Assembly: GCF_008831285.2 (NCBI RefSeq)
Contig: NC_045142.1
Coordinates: 22,374,300 to 22,438,299, forward strand
DNA length: 64,000 nt
Direction of reading: 5' to 3'
From: Nymphaea colorata
Lineage: Eukaryota; Streptophyta; Magnoliopsida; Nymphaeales; Nymphaeaceae
Shown: positions 22,795-35,061 of the stretch, piece by piece
How the letters are laid out: every line of letters starts with the position of its first letter
How positions within the stretch are numbered: position 1 is the first letter of the stretch
Notes under the pieces: model-generated
The model's database searches: none
Told to the model about the DNA's origin: nothing
Seen by the model: the letters and a program-made list of their open reading frames with translations, nothing else
Position numbers and translations under genes: made by a program

Positions 22795-23610
22795 ACGACG
22801 ATGACATGCTTCCAGTTTCCAGTAGACCTGATTGGATCATATGAAAAATCCCATCAAAGGATCTGTAATGGCCCACCAAAGCACGAAAGTTGCCTTGATC
22901 TTTGAGAAAATTGATTTTCTCACTACATGGATAAGCTCGCGCTAACCCGTCAACTTGTAAACTCAACTCTCGCGCAGTACCAAAATTTTTGACTGAACAT
23001 CACTCGAGTCACCGGAGTTTGATGGTGCCCATGTGGGCACTATGATGTGATCGGAACTGAGTCCAGCTTTATCGCAATATAATTTTTGACTAGCTGGAAA
23101 AATGTTACAATGTTAGCTGGTGTCTAGAAATTAGTGACATAGACAGTGAATTAATTACTTTCAATTATTTATTTAATTACCTATTTGATATTTCAATAAA
23201 GCGAGAGGTTTCCTCGGTAGTTTCCCAGCAAAAAATTACCTACTTGATATCACAAGCAGTGGCTGCAGGAGGGGCATGCAGAACAATTAGAACATGATAA
23301 TTCGATTGCAAGATAATATAACCTAGGTTATCATTTGGGAGCAATGTGCTCTGCCACTGGACAGCAAAGACAATAGAAGCAAAAAGAGGAGGAGAAAGAA
23401 AAAGGAACGACAATTGTCTTTCTCCTGGCCTTGTTTGTCCTCAATTTAGTTGGCCCGAGAGAATTTGGTTGTTGTTGGTGGTGGCCTTGTTTGTCTTCAC
23501 TTTAGTTGGCCCTAGAGACTTTGGTTGTTGTTGGTGGTGGCATTGCCTTCATTTTAGTTGATGTAGTAGAGGCCATGCATCTCTTTCGTATCCTTCACCA
23601 AATCCTCCTC
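22795..23610 (+). repeat. Direct repeat of 11540-12260
   Basis: The stretch starts with ACGATGACATGCTTCCAG and follows 11540-12260 in order, including R1 copy c (23136-23270). At 23431-23545 it has about two tandem copies of a 56-bp unit ending GGTTGTTGTTGGTGGTGGC, of which the relative at 12120-12180 has one. No gene is supported: the open frames here are built on this repeat. Confidence 0.8.
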
Positions 23611-24102
23611 CGGGGTTTCTGCTCCAGCAGAATGACCTTCTCCTTTGAGAAAATAACGTGGCAATTAAGATATTTTGGTTTGTTTGCTAACTGATAGTAC
23701 ACTATTCGGAAATTTCTGTAACATAGAGCTGTGCGGTATTTGTTAACAAGAAGCAAATGTCCGATTCCTTTTACTGAAGTTGTATATCCATCTGCCATCT
23801 TTTACTGATCTTCTACTTGGACCGCCGGCCCTTCGCAAGTCTAAGTGACGACGACTTCTTTGGCACACATGGTTATGTATCTTCTGGTGAAAGATTTGGA
23901 AAATTTGCAATGAAGTCTTCTTTCATAACGCACGTTTTGATTTCCACCATTCATGCAAACCCTCCAAATGGAGCTGTTTAGCTATCGTGAAGGCTTTTTG
24001 GCTGTCGGATTGGTTCCTTGCTTCTTCTCTACTGTTTAGTCCTTTTTTTAGGTTGCACTATGGCATCCATTACTCTTTGGATGTTTTTAGTTTCATTTAA
24101 TA

Positions 24103-24105
<3 letters not shown>

Positions 24106-24146
<41 letters not shown>

Positions 24147-25449
24147 CATGTGTGTGTCTGTGTGCATATATATATTTATGCATATAAGTTGATAAAAGAA
24201 CATACCACTTAGGTAAGGGACAAATCCAGGCCTATTAAAATTCCTTTTTTTTGTAATTTAGCACTATCTTAAAATATATTTGGTGATAAACATATATTAA
24301 GTTACTTATTTTTTATTTTATTAATATACTGTAATAAAGGAATGGCTCTTACAACATCAAAATTTGAATAGTAGAAAAAAGTACTTTTTTTTATAAAAGT
24401 AATTTGAACTTAAACATTATTTAGATTAAATTAGTGTTTATAATGAACACATTAAGGGATTCACATTTTGTTCAAAACACTTTTTAGCACAAATGTAAGA
24501 GGTCTGTTGGTTTTTGTTTGTGACCCAAGTAATATATATATATATAAAATGAACTGGCTTTTCATAGTTATCCAGCCAACTGATCACGGTTGTCCGATCT
24601 AACTTGATAGATAGTTAGGAGAAAAATAAGAAGAAAAGAGTGATGTCTGTCTTCATTATCTATTTTAGTTATACACATACATACACACAGAGTATATATA
24701 TATATATAAAATTTTCAATGACATTGCTATCTCTTTTATAACAAAAAATATTGAGAAAAGTCCTATCATGTAAATTAATACTCTCTCTCTCTCTCTCTCG
24801 TGCATGTGTGTATGTGTGGGTCTGTGTGCATATGTATATTTATACATATAAGTTGATAAAAGAACATACCACTTAGGTAAGGGACAAAGCCAGGCCTATT
24901 AAAATTCCTTTTTTTTGTAATTTAGCACTATCTTAAAATATATTTGCTGATAAACATATATTAAGTTACTTATTTTTTATTTTATTAATATACCGTGATA
25001 AACGAATGGCTCTTACAACATCAAAATTTGAATAGTAGAAAAAAACACTTTTTTTATAATAGTAATTTGAACTTAAATATTATTTAGATTAAATTAGTGT
25101 TTAAATGAACACATTAAGGGATTCACATTTTGTTCAAAACACTTTTTAGCACAAATGTAAGAGGTCTGTTGGTTTTTGTTTGTGACCCAAGTAATATGTA
25201 TGTATATAAATATATATATAAAATGTACTGGCTTTTCATAGTTATCCAGCCAACTGATCACGGTTGTCCGATTTAACTTGATAGATAGTTAGGAGAAAAA
25301 TAAGAAGAAAAGAGTGATGTCTGTTTTCATTATCTATTTTAGTTATACACACACATACACACAGAGTATATATATATATATATAAAATTTTCAATGACAT
25401 TGCTATCTCTTTTATAACAAAAAATATTGAGAAAAGTCCTATCTTGTAA

Positions 25450-25483
<34 letters not shown>

Positions 25484-26092
25484 GTGCATGTGTGTGTGTG
25501 TGGGTCTGTGTGCATATGTATATTTATACATATAAGTTGTTAAAAGAACATACCACTTAGGTACCGGACAAAGCCAGGCCAATTAAAATTCCTTTTTTTT
25601 GTAATTTAGCACTATCTTAAAATATATTTGCTGATAAACATATATTAAGTTACTTATTTTTTATTTTATTAATATACCGTGATAAACGAATGGCTCTTAC
25701 AACATCAAAATTTGAATAGTAGAAAAAAACACTTTTTTTATAATAGTAATTTGAACTTAAATATTATTTAGATTAAATTAGTGTTTATAATGAACACATT
25801 AAGGGTTTCACATTTTGTTCAAAACACTTTTTAGCACAAATGTAAGAGGTCTGTTGGTTTTTGTTTGTGACCCAAGTAATATGTATATATATATATATAT
25901 ATGTAAAAAAATTGAACAGACTTTTCATAGTTATCCAGCCAACTAATTACGGTTGTCCGATTTAACTTGATAGATAGTTAGGAGAAAAATAAGAAGAAAA
26001 GAGTGATGTGTGTTTTCATTATCTATTATTAGTTATACACATACACACACAGAATATATGTATATGTGTGTGTGTGTGTGCATAACTATATA

Positions 26093-26129
<37 letters not shown>

Positions 26130-26195
26130 TTCAATGGCATTGCTATCTCTTTTGTAACAAAAAATATTGAGAAAAGTCCTATCATGTTAATTAAT
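24106..26195 (+). repeat. Three-copy tandem array of a 0.66-0.73-kb unit
   Basis: Head-to-tail units start at (CT)n runs near 24107, 24781 and 25457. Each runs through CGTGCATGTGTG, ACATACCACTTAGGTA, an AT-rich middle with (TA)n, and ends near GAAAAGTCCTAT(C)ATG. Units 2 and 3 share changes that unit 1 lacks, such as GATAAACGAATGG, which suggests successive duplication. The mirrored block has one copy (about 50055-50717). Confidence 0.92.
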
Positions 26196-26199
26196 TGAT

Positions 26200-27100
26200 T
26201 TTATTCAACAAGGTGGTTCCCCTATTTTTTGACTTCTCCACTAAAGGTGAAAGTGTGGTGGAAGGAAGAAATTAAGTGACAGCTTCATGCCGTTTGAGTT
26301 CTTTTGCATGTCTAGAGAGAGGGAGAGAGAGCAAACAGAAAGATGGGAATTCCTTCCCGAAATAGGTAGTGACGATCGACGACCCTAAACGTTCATGAGG
26401 ACCGTGGTGTAGGTACGGTGAATACTATAAAATAGGGATGGAAAGTTGGCCGATCAAGGCAGGGCGTCTTTCACATGTGGTTTCATTAGCATATCAGTTT
26501 TCTATATGCTTTTGTGGTGATGCTGATTTGTGTTGAAGTCGATGATATAAGAGCATTCCTACATAAAAAAGGATGAAAAGTTGTGAAACTTGTTCTTCTG
26601 CTTGAAGAGTCATATTTAGCACTTGGTGAATCATATAAAAAAGACGTTAATTGATTCTTAACAGATTTGGATTTTTTCTTCTTGTCATGGCTCATAATTC
26701 ATGTTCATCCATGGCCATTATTGCTAGCGGAAACACATTCTTCCAACTTCACATAAGTATTTTGTTTCAAACCTTTTTATTCCACCTCTACGTATGCGTC
26801 TCTGCCACCAAGTCTGCAACTTTAATATCAACGATGATAGAACTGTCATATCATGTAAATTAATGGCTTCTGTTCCACAGGGTGGTTCCTCTCTTTTTTG
26901 ACTTGTCTACAACTGAAAGTGAAAGTGTGGTACAAGAAAGAAACAAAGTAACAGCTCCATGCCTTTTGAGTTCTCTTGCATGTAGAGAGAGAGATAGAGG
27001 GAGAGAGGGAGGGAGGGAGAGAGGGAAAGAGATGGAAATTACATGTTTTATTCTTATTTTAAATAGTAGCCCGTGCTGGCGAGTGTGAGAGAGAGGAGTT
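26200..27100 (+). repeat. Direct 0.2-kb repeat pair
   Basis: 26205-26400 and 26870-27090 are diverged copies, each with GTGGTTCC(C/T)CT, a TTTTTTGACTT run, GAAAGTGTGGTA-type words and a (GA)n tail. Between them is unique sequence that mirrors 49560-49985. No gene is seen. Confidence 0.7.
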
Positions 27101-27260
27101 TACCTAGCACCCCCAAGTAATTTGATAGGAAATAAGTAGTTTTATAGGACATGGAACATGGATTAAACAATCGTCAACCTGTTAAGCTCAAAGACAAAAG
27201 ACACAAAAATACAATTGGCCTCATAGATGGCTTATTTTTTTAAATTATCGGGTTGTACAA

Positions 27261-28039
27261 AAGGGTGAGCACTGAGCCGAGTACCAAATGAGTATTTTGG
27301 TACCCAGCCCATATTGAGTCGGGCCTACGGCAGCCTTTTGACCCAAGGGCCAGACCAATAAATACTTTCCTCCTAAGACCTGTTTTAACAAAAGAAGTAT
27401 GCAACTTTACTACGAAAGCGGAGAGTGATTCAGGACGTAATGGATCCTTCAGGTCCTTTTTTCAACAGTTCCGAGGAGTAATCAGTCATGACATAATGAA
27501 GAATGGCGAAGAATTTTAACAACAGTGTGATTGTTCTGATTCTCAAGATAAAAGGAGCTACAAGTGGACTCCAGTAGTGACCTATTTCCCCACGTAACTT
27601 CTTATATAAGGTCATTTCAACGGTGCTGGCTCTTAGAAAGGCTTGAGGCAACGCAATCCCATGGCCTTATCTTTTCATTGTTGTTAAATAAATTTTTCGT
27701 TGACCTATTCTGTCGCCTGTTTGGATGGAGAGTAAGAAGGATAAAAAGAAAAAGAGTGGAAAGACAAAGAAAGGAATTGGGAAGGAAAGGAGAAGAAAGA
27801 AAATGGAAGGAAGCAAATCATTATTAGCATAGAAAGGAAAGGAATTGTTCAAACCATGTTTGTTTAGACTACATAAAGGAAAAGAAAGAATTTAAGTTGG
27901 TTTACAATAATACCCCAAAAGCTCTAGAACTTATTATCCAAGTAAAATATTTTTGATTCAGTTATATGACTGGATTCCAAGGGTCGCATGTCAATTTTTA
28001 TAAATCTATTTTATATGTAGCATAACATTTATTATATAT

Positions 28040-28108
<69 letters not shown>

Positions 28109-29159
28109 TTCCTTATATGACTTAAATAATTTATCACTTTAAAAATTAAAAATGAAAGATAAGATAAACTTTAGCAATAGAGGACTTATGAGTGTAAAAG
28201 AACAAGCAAACAAAAAATGTTTATGACCTCAGATCTATGCCACCCTTAGCATGTGTAACGGTCATCATCCGAGAAATCGATTGATTTCTTACTTCATATT
28301 AATGGGGATCCTTAGATAACTTGATAAGATATAATAATGGTTTCCGTAAATTATTTCTTACCATTCATACTTGCTTCTCATAAATGATTTCCAAGTTTGA
28401 TTGCAAGTTGAAAACGTCATGCTATCATTTAACAAGTAACGTCCAGTTCTTCATGTGAAAGAAACTAATATATAGTGAGACCACCACTAGTAAAGCTTGA
28501 AATTTCTATTGAAGGGACTCTAAGTTTAAATTTTAAACTTGAAGGGCACTCATACGAAAAAAAAAAAACTAAACATCAATTATGTTTATGTATGTAAATA
28601 AAGCAAAATTTGTAGGCTGGTGTGGGTAATTGCCACACCAGTTATAATGTCACTCTGCCACTGCAGACCACCTTGAGTTACAGATTACCTCTTCGTGTTC
28701 CATCACATGGCACTCGTAGTTGTCATTCATCGTGCCATAAAAATATTTTGGAGATGAATATTTCAATTTGCTAGACTATCTTGGAAGGCTTGAAGTGAAC
28801 AGTTGAGGAATTGTAGCTGCTGGAAGAAAAAACATGCTTTTTGAGAGTGACCCTAGCACCATTAGTAGCCATTCATTGGAATTTGCAATTTCTTTTGAAT
28901 TTTGACAACAACGCTCTGAGCAGCAGTGATCATCTCAGGAGTTTGAGGTGAAAGGATGGAGGTTCATTGTGGCCTACTCCTTTTGAACATTGAAGAAGGG
29001 AGACTGCATATGCCGATGAGGACATTCCACTTGGAGGGGTCGTAGACAATGAATCAAAATGAGTTTGAGTATTACATTTTCTTGATTTTTTAATTGATAA
29101 CAAATTACAAAAATAAATTTACAATTTGCTTACAATATGTTACCCTATATTATAAAGTT
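27261..29159. other. Unassigned sequence with purine-rich tract and (TA)n
   Basis: 27720-27850 is a strongly purine-rich run (GGAAAG-type words); a similar run lies at 48870-48950. 28048-28106 is (TA)n. 28620-29060 has short broken frames on the minus strand that I could not assign. There is no convincing gene. Confidence 0.4.
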
Positions 29160-29654
29160 CATCTTTTTCAATGGTTTTTATCAACACCAAACAAAAAAAT
29201 AATCATCTAGCGATAGAGATTCGTCTTAATTGAACGCAAATGCCAGTTCAAAGAGATAAAATAAGCCAATTTTTATTTGAATCCCTTGAATATTCAGGAC
29301 TGATTTCAGCCCCTTCTTAGTGGCAGAGCCAAGACTTTTTGGCTGAAGGGTACGTGAGTCACCGACCTGGGTCTGATGTGGGCACTATGATGTGACTGTA
29401 ACTGGGTCCAGCATCATCACTATATAATTTTGACTGATTGCTATAAGCAATGGTGCACACCAACCCACACTTAGTTTCAATAAGATGTCTCTGTGGTTAA
29501 CTAAGGAATACATTTAGGTGTCTCTGTTATTGTTCAATTTGTGATTGGAAATCTTCAACACAAGAATATTCAAACGTTATTACCTAACTTCGCTTGGATT
29601 GTGGAGAAGGGTGCAGAAACACAAAAAGTTGCATGCAATCCCCAGCAACCTGAT

Positions 29655-29864
29655 AAAAAAAGAATTGTATGCAATAAAAGAAAGAGGTGTTTTTGAAATT
29701 GTTCAAAAAATGTCTTTTTAAGTTTTTTTCATTTTTCAGATTTTTATTTTTGTTTTTACAGAGACTTTCTTTTTCTTTTTATAAAAATGGAGACATTTTT
29801 GTCATTAATCATACTAACCAAGTTCTGTTAACCTCTCGCTTACTAAAAATGTAGAGGGTCGATA

Positions 29865-29909
<45 letters not shown>

Positions 29910-30445
29910 GACGCTGGAAAACTTACTTGCTTTGATTGCTGCGCATGACGACAACAAGGTGGTTGCTGTTTGGGCGCTTGAAGACGCAGAAGAAAACAGC
30001 AGTTTGCTTTTGCAAGTCCTGGGAGGCGAAAACCAAGAGGCCAAACGGGCCGACCGCACCCTTAACAGCAGCACCTTTCTCGCTGCATATCCGTTGTGGG
30101 TTTACCAGCAGGTTTGGATCGTCCAGCACCTCTGCCTTGTTCAAATCGTCCACTTGGAAAGACACTTCAACATCTGCCTGCACATCAAAATGAACATGAT
30201 AAAAAGTCAACCCTTTGTGGGTTATTAACTCTCTTAATATACAGCTTAAGGCGGCCAAATCCAACTGCTCAATTCTTTCTTTCAAATGGAAAAATTAGTT
30301 TTATGTAAAAAAATTAAATAAGTTTTGGTCATGTTACATCATCAACCAACTGAACTCTGCGGTAAGACAAAAAGTTCTTTTCAATTAACCGAGCCAAACG
30401 TGGTGTGCATTTTTATCCATATGCGCTTTTCTTTTATTTGGTACA
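29655..30445. mobile_element. Unit-2-specific insert carrying a gene fragment
   Basis: Units 1 and 3 read straight from GCAAT(T/C)C to CAAGAACTTG within about 20 bases; unit 2 has about 0.8 kb between the same words. The insert holds the invertase exon plus flanking intron-like sequence and a (TA)n(TG)n tract at 29868-29909. I could not define terminal repeats or a clean target duplication, so the vehicle (Pack-type transposon, Helitron or repair filler) is unknown. Confidence 0.6.
29927..30177 (-). pseudogene. Single captured exon of a plant acid invertase (GH32), C-terminal domain
   Basis: The minus strand encodes a segment of the beta-sandwich domain of plant cell-wall or vacuolar invertases (beta-fructofuranosidase). 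It starts ADVEVSFQVDDLNKAEV, passes RICSEKGAAVKG and VGPFGLLVFAS, and continues with TAVFFCVFK and VVVMRSNQSK. It is bounded by an acceptor (TTTTGATGTGCAG, ending at 30178) and a donor (GTAAGT at 29926-29921), so 251 bp of exon with both splice sites survive. The frame is open throughout. The catalytic N-terminal domain, the earlier exons and the last exon are absent from the sequence around it. It cannot make an enzyme alone. The parent gene must lie elsewhere. Confidence 0.88.
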
Positions 30446-32318
30446 CCTTGTTGACAAAAGAACTTGTTACATCACAAGCCACTGCAAGTCCCCCTGGCAA
30501 AATGTTCCAACCTTGGTGTCTATAAATTATGACATAGACAGTGGATTAATTACTGTCATTGATATATTTAGTTACCTATTTGATATCTCATGAATAGAAC
30601 GAGTGGCTCCCTTGGCAGTTTCCGAGTGCAAAAAACCTATTTGATGTCACAAGCAGCGGCTGCCGGAAGTTCATGCAGTGCAATTTACATTGTTAAACTT
30701 AGAACATGATAACTCAACTTGATTGCAAGATAATCTAAGCAAGGTTATAATCAATCACCAAAATATGGAGTACATCACTAACTTATGGAGTTTGGTGTAT
30801 GTTGGATGGAGAGTCTATGCTTCATGCCTTCAAACTAAGCGGAGTCCAAAAATCACCAAAATGGTTTTCAGCGAGAGAACAAGCTGAAGAAAAAGAGAAC
30901 CCTAAAGGGGTAGTGGCAAGGCTAAAAATTTCTAGCTAAGGGGCAGTATTAGTCTAATTTTCAAACTTAAGTTATCTAATTTTTTTTTAAAAAAAATATC
31001 AATGACTGGGAAGGGAAATTGCTTACAAAATCTGCAATGTGGCTCCAATATTGTTAAAGAGTCATTTGGCAGCAGGGACACTCAAAAAATTTTCATAATA
31101 AGAACAACCTAGACGAAATGGGGAATGCTTAGCAGAAGTCTAACCAAGCGCAAGTGACTATACAGAATTGCCCAGGATCTCTTTCCTGCAACGGAAAAGA
31201 TTGCTTGGAGTTGAGAAAGGAATGGGTAGATCAAGAAATTGTAGAAAAAGAAATTTCTGGACAAAATCAACTCAAAACTCAAGACACTTGGTTCTAAAAT
31301 ACCAGAGATCATACCTAAATAGAGATAAACCAACCAAGAATTGACCGATTTAATGCTAGAAATTTCAATTTTTGCCTAGATTTTGAGAAAAATCTACTGG
31401 TGGTAACGGTGTTCGGTTTTGCTTCAAAATCTAGTCAATTGTTGTTGTTTTTTAATCAATTATTTATTAAAATCATTCCAAACCTAATTCTTAAATGTCT
31501 TCAAGAAAAAGTACCTATTTAATCAAGTTGGACGCCCACACTCAAGAAAAAGCAACGTTTTTTATGAAAATCCAGTCGATCGATTTCTCAACATTTTTAG
31601 CTGGTTGGGCTAGAAGATATCCAATTAAGTTGGTGTCACACTTCTATACTGCAACTGAAGTGGAAGCACTATGCTAGTTGATGGATATTTGGCCCCATTC
31701 AGAGGCATCTATGCGGCCGTGGCCTTGAGGGTAAGGGGAGACCTCCTGCTCATCTAAAATTAGAGTCCTACGTACGTTATGTTATTTTTTAGGAAAGGGG
31801 TCAGGACAAGTTTATTTGTAAAATATTAAACTTTGCCTATTGTTATTTCATCATTCAGGCGAACAAGCTGGTATGATTTAAATAGGTTGATTCAAACCAA
31901 TTTTCACAGATAAAATGAAAAAAATATATTATAAAATAGATGAAAAGAAAGCATCAAATTATAAAGAACAGCACTTAACCAATAATATATAGAAGCAAAA
32001 AAGAGAAGGAGAATGATGTCAAAAGTTGTCTACACGCTATTATAGATAGCCTGGCCCGAGAGAATGGCCACGAGCAAACAAAAGGTCAACCGCTCTTTTA
32101 GGGGGCATTTGATGGTTTGAAATTTTGAGTTAAAAATGAAAAGCAAGTCCAACTTTAACGCAAACAAGAAACCTTTTACAGTCTTGAGAGTGAATAAACA
32201 TCGCTACTAAATGCAATACTTTGATAATATAAAATATTGTTAGTAGCCATGTAACGCCTGCCAATCACTGCTAATATGTATATATATATATATATATCAA
32301 TTACTGCTAATATGTATG

Positions 32319-32397
<79 letters not shown>

Positions 32398-32570
32398 CAA
32401 ACATGCTAGATAATGTTATCAGATGAGTAAAATGGAAAGCTTGGAACTGTGATACATAGTTGGTAAAATCATTATGAACTATTACGACAAGATAAATCGT
32501 TGCTACTTTTTTAATGACAGGTTTTTAATTTTTAAGGACCAGTCAACATCCAGCATTCAATAGATTTGAA

Positions 32571-32632
<62 letters not shown>

Positions 32633-33614
32633 CATTCACCAACTTAACTTTACGGTTGAGAGAAAGATGAGGAGAAGAAAAAGTATAAACTAATACTAGA
32701 TGACAAAAATACTCATCACATTTTTTCTTTAGTTTTCTCTCATCCATTCATTATAATGAATCAAATAGTCCTTATGAACGAGTAGAGTAACATTGAATAA
32801 TGAAGAATGATATGGCCAAAATGGCCATAGCATACCTGCAAACCCTCACTGCATGAGTCTCTGGGGTGGAAAGACATTTGTGTATATGTGTATAGAGAGA
32901 GATAGTGTGGGAGAACGATTTTCATTTTCAACCACTTCAAGGTTCACAGTCTAAAGAGGTCAATGGATAGGTTTTGGAGCAGGGATTACCATCGGTTACA
33001 GGAATAGATTCAAAAATTTTCATGAGAAGGGCTGAATTAAAGTTTCTAAATTTTGACTGAGGTCAAAATATCATTTTTCAAAATTTTTATATAGAACAAG
33101 TGAAATTTCTTAAAATTTATATATAATTTTTTTTTAAAAAAAATTTGAGGTGGGGCCAGGTCCATGCGAGCCTCCCTTGGGTCCACCCTTGATGCCTTAC
33201 CAAGGCAACACTAATAAAAAAAATTTTCAATCACCACTAGGACAATCTCTTCTTCCAACGTATTCAACAGTTATTGCGGTCACCTTAGGTAATACGTTAA
33301 AGTGTCTGCGACCTTCTTTTTGTGTTTGAAAGTCTTCAAATGTTTGTGATTGGAAAGTCTTCAAGACTAATATTCAGAACTGGATTGTACCAAGTGAAAT
33401 GATGGTTAACCATTGTGGAACTCCAACCAAGCACTACGAGATATACCTAAGCTTAACCACTGGAAGATGCTACCACTTTTCTCCATTGTGATGGTTACTG
33501 GTTACACAAAGGAATATGTAACTCAGTTCAGCCACATGTTTTTTTTTTTTTTTTCATAATTTCCAAATCCAAATCCTTCCCTTCATCAGCGGCGACCTTA
33601 ACTATGACTTCCAT

Positions 33615-33622
33615 TATAAATA
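33615..33622 (+). promoter_or_regulatory. TATA box of protease copy 2
   Basis: TATAAATA lies 44 bases before the ATG at 33666, with the same neighbours as copy 1. Confidence 0.7.
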
Positions 33623-33665
33623 TCAACACATTTCTCCTTAATACAGCAGCCTTTTAGCGCTTACC

Positions 33666-34985
33666 ATGGCTGCCTTCTTTTCCTCCTCAGCATTCCGCCT
33701 CCTACTTGCAGTGCTGCCTAACCCTACCACCATCTTCGGTTCCAAACCTCTCGGCTTCTCTATAGATCTCATTCATCAAGACTCATCTCTGTCACCTCTC
33801 TATGTTGGTAGCGAGCTGAGCAGGCAGTTCTGCGCTCCATGTTGCGCTCCCGCCAAATTGCTTCATGATTCGCCAATTCCACCAGCATGATCTCCAGCGA
33901 GCTGAGCAGGCGGTCCCAGTGAGTTTCTCGTCAAAATCTCGCTAGGTACCCCATCCAGCCTGTACTGGGCCATTATGGACACTGGTAGCGACCTCATATG
34001 GACAACATGCTGCCCTTGTGACAACTGCTCCATCCAAACACCAATGTTTGATCCACTTCAGTCGTCCACCAACAAGAGCCAGAGCTGCTTCGCCAGCTCT
34101 TGCAAGGAATTGCCCCAGTATGGTTGCACCAGCGACCAACGTTGCTGTTTCATATATTCCTATGTTGATGAATCCTTCATAGAAGGGATACTGGCCACCG
34201 AGACACTCTTGTTTGACGATGGTGCTGGCACCATCAAGTTTACAGGAATTGTCTTTGGTTGTGTTCATAGGAAGGCAAACCTAATACTGCCTTCCCTAAA
34301 GTTACTGGCCTTGTTGGCCTCGGCTGTGGTCCTCTCTCACTTGTTAATCAGATTGGCTCTTTTATTCATAAGAAATTTGCTTATTGTCTTCCTCCCTATA
34401 TCAATGAAAACAATTCCATGGGACAGCTCAAATTCATCAAATTCAGCAAGGACGCAGAGTTTTCAGGCAAGGAAGAGGTTCAAGAGACGCCGATGGCACC
34501 AGGTAGCACAGATTATGTGCTCAACCTGATTGGCATAAGCATCGGGAACACCAGACTCAACATACAATTTGGTGTTGCACAGATGACTCCATTGTTGGGA
34601 GATGCCAGGTCGATCGTCATAGATGCGGGTACCATGCTGACTTATCTTGCCAAAGATGTGTATGATCAAGTGGCAAATGCGGTGGCTAATGTCATAAACC
34701 ATGAATGCTTCTATCATCTAAGCAAGATTTGCTGTGTTACCATGTAGAGAATAATGGTGATCCATATGAAGGGTTGCCGGAGATGACCTTTCATTTCGTC
34801 AATGCAGACTGGAAGCTGCCACCTTCAAATATCTTTGGGATGTTTGGAAGTGGAATCACCTGCTTAACCATTAAAGACGAGAGATGCCCATCTTCGGAAA
34901 CATTGCGCAGCAGAACATGCATGTCAAGTATGATTTGGGGAAGGGGCTGCTTTCTTTTGCACCAACTGATTGTACCCAGGGCTAA
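33666..34985 (+). pseudogene. CDR1/nepenthesin-like aspartic protease, pseudogene copy 2
   Basis: Same family as copy 1. The signal peptide and propeptide start (GFSIDLIHQDSSLSPLY) are open from ATG 33666. A deletion then shifts the frame, and TGG-to-TGA-type damage near 33866 stops the correct one. The catalytic DTGSDLIWT segment is open at 33975-34280. A shift near 34275 destroys the middle. The second catalytic motif reads DAGT instead of DSGT near 34622. Another shift near 34718 and a 1-bp loss near 34880 (KDERCP for KDGEMP) follow. The old stop is the TAA at 34983-34985 after the APTDC-type tail. At least four breaks make this copy clearly non-functional. Confidence 0.9.
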
Positions 34986-34990
34986 AGGCA

Positions 34991-34998
34991 TATATATG

Positions 34999-35059
<61 letters not shown>
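34991..35059. repeat. (TA)n tract 3' of protease copy 2
   Basis: A TATG-interrupted TA tract at the same position relative to the stop as in copy 1. Confidence 0.95.

Positions 35060-35061
<2 letters not shown>

Larger units (their letters stand above)
23700..27260 (+). repeat. Inverted block 4, left copy
   Basis: The block mirrors 49185-51075. Anchors are the segment around CGCCGGCCCTTCGCAAGTC (23822) with 50945-50965, the segment 26400-26430 with 50030-50060, and 27070-27250 with 49190-49385. The left copy is longer mainly because one 0.67-kb unit is present three times (24106-26195). No coding sequence is recognised. Confidence 0.85.
29160..33610 (+). repeat. Protease unit 2, upstream part
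   Basis: Co-linear in the same direction with 13195-17640 and mirrored by 44900-47900. It holds R1 copy d (30531-30666), one copy of the 780-bp segment (31735-32570) and two (TA)n tracts (32318-32393, 32574-32629). It is interrupted by an insert of about 0.8 kb (29655-30445) that units 1 and 3 lack. Confidence 0.8.

Noticed and set aside
28620-29060. Possible Gypsy-type fragment on the minus strand
   Set aside because: Short broken frames with no diagnostic motif; the resemblance was too weak to annotate.
29887-30308. Plus-strand frames opposite the invertase exon
   Set aside because: Antisense shadows; only the minus frame shows GH32 motifs with matching splice sites.
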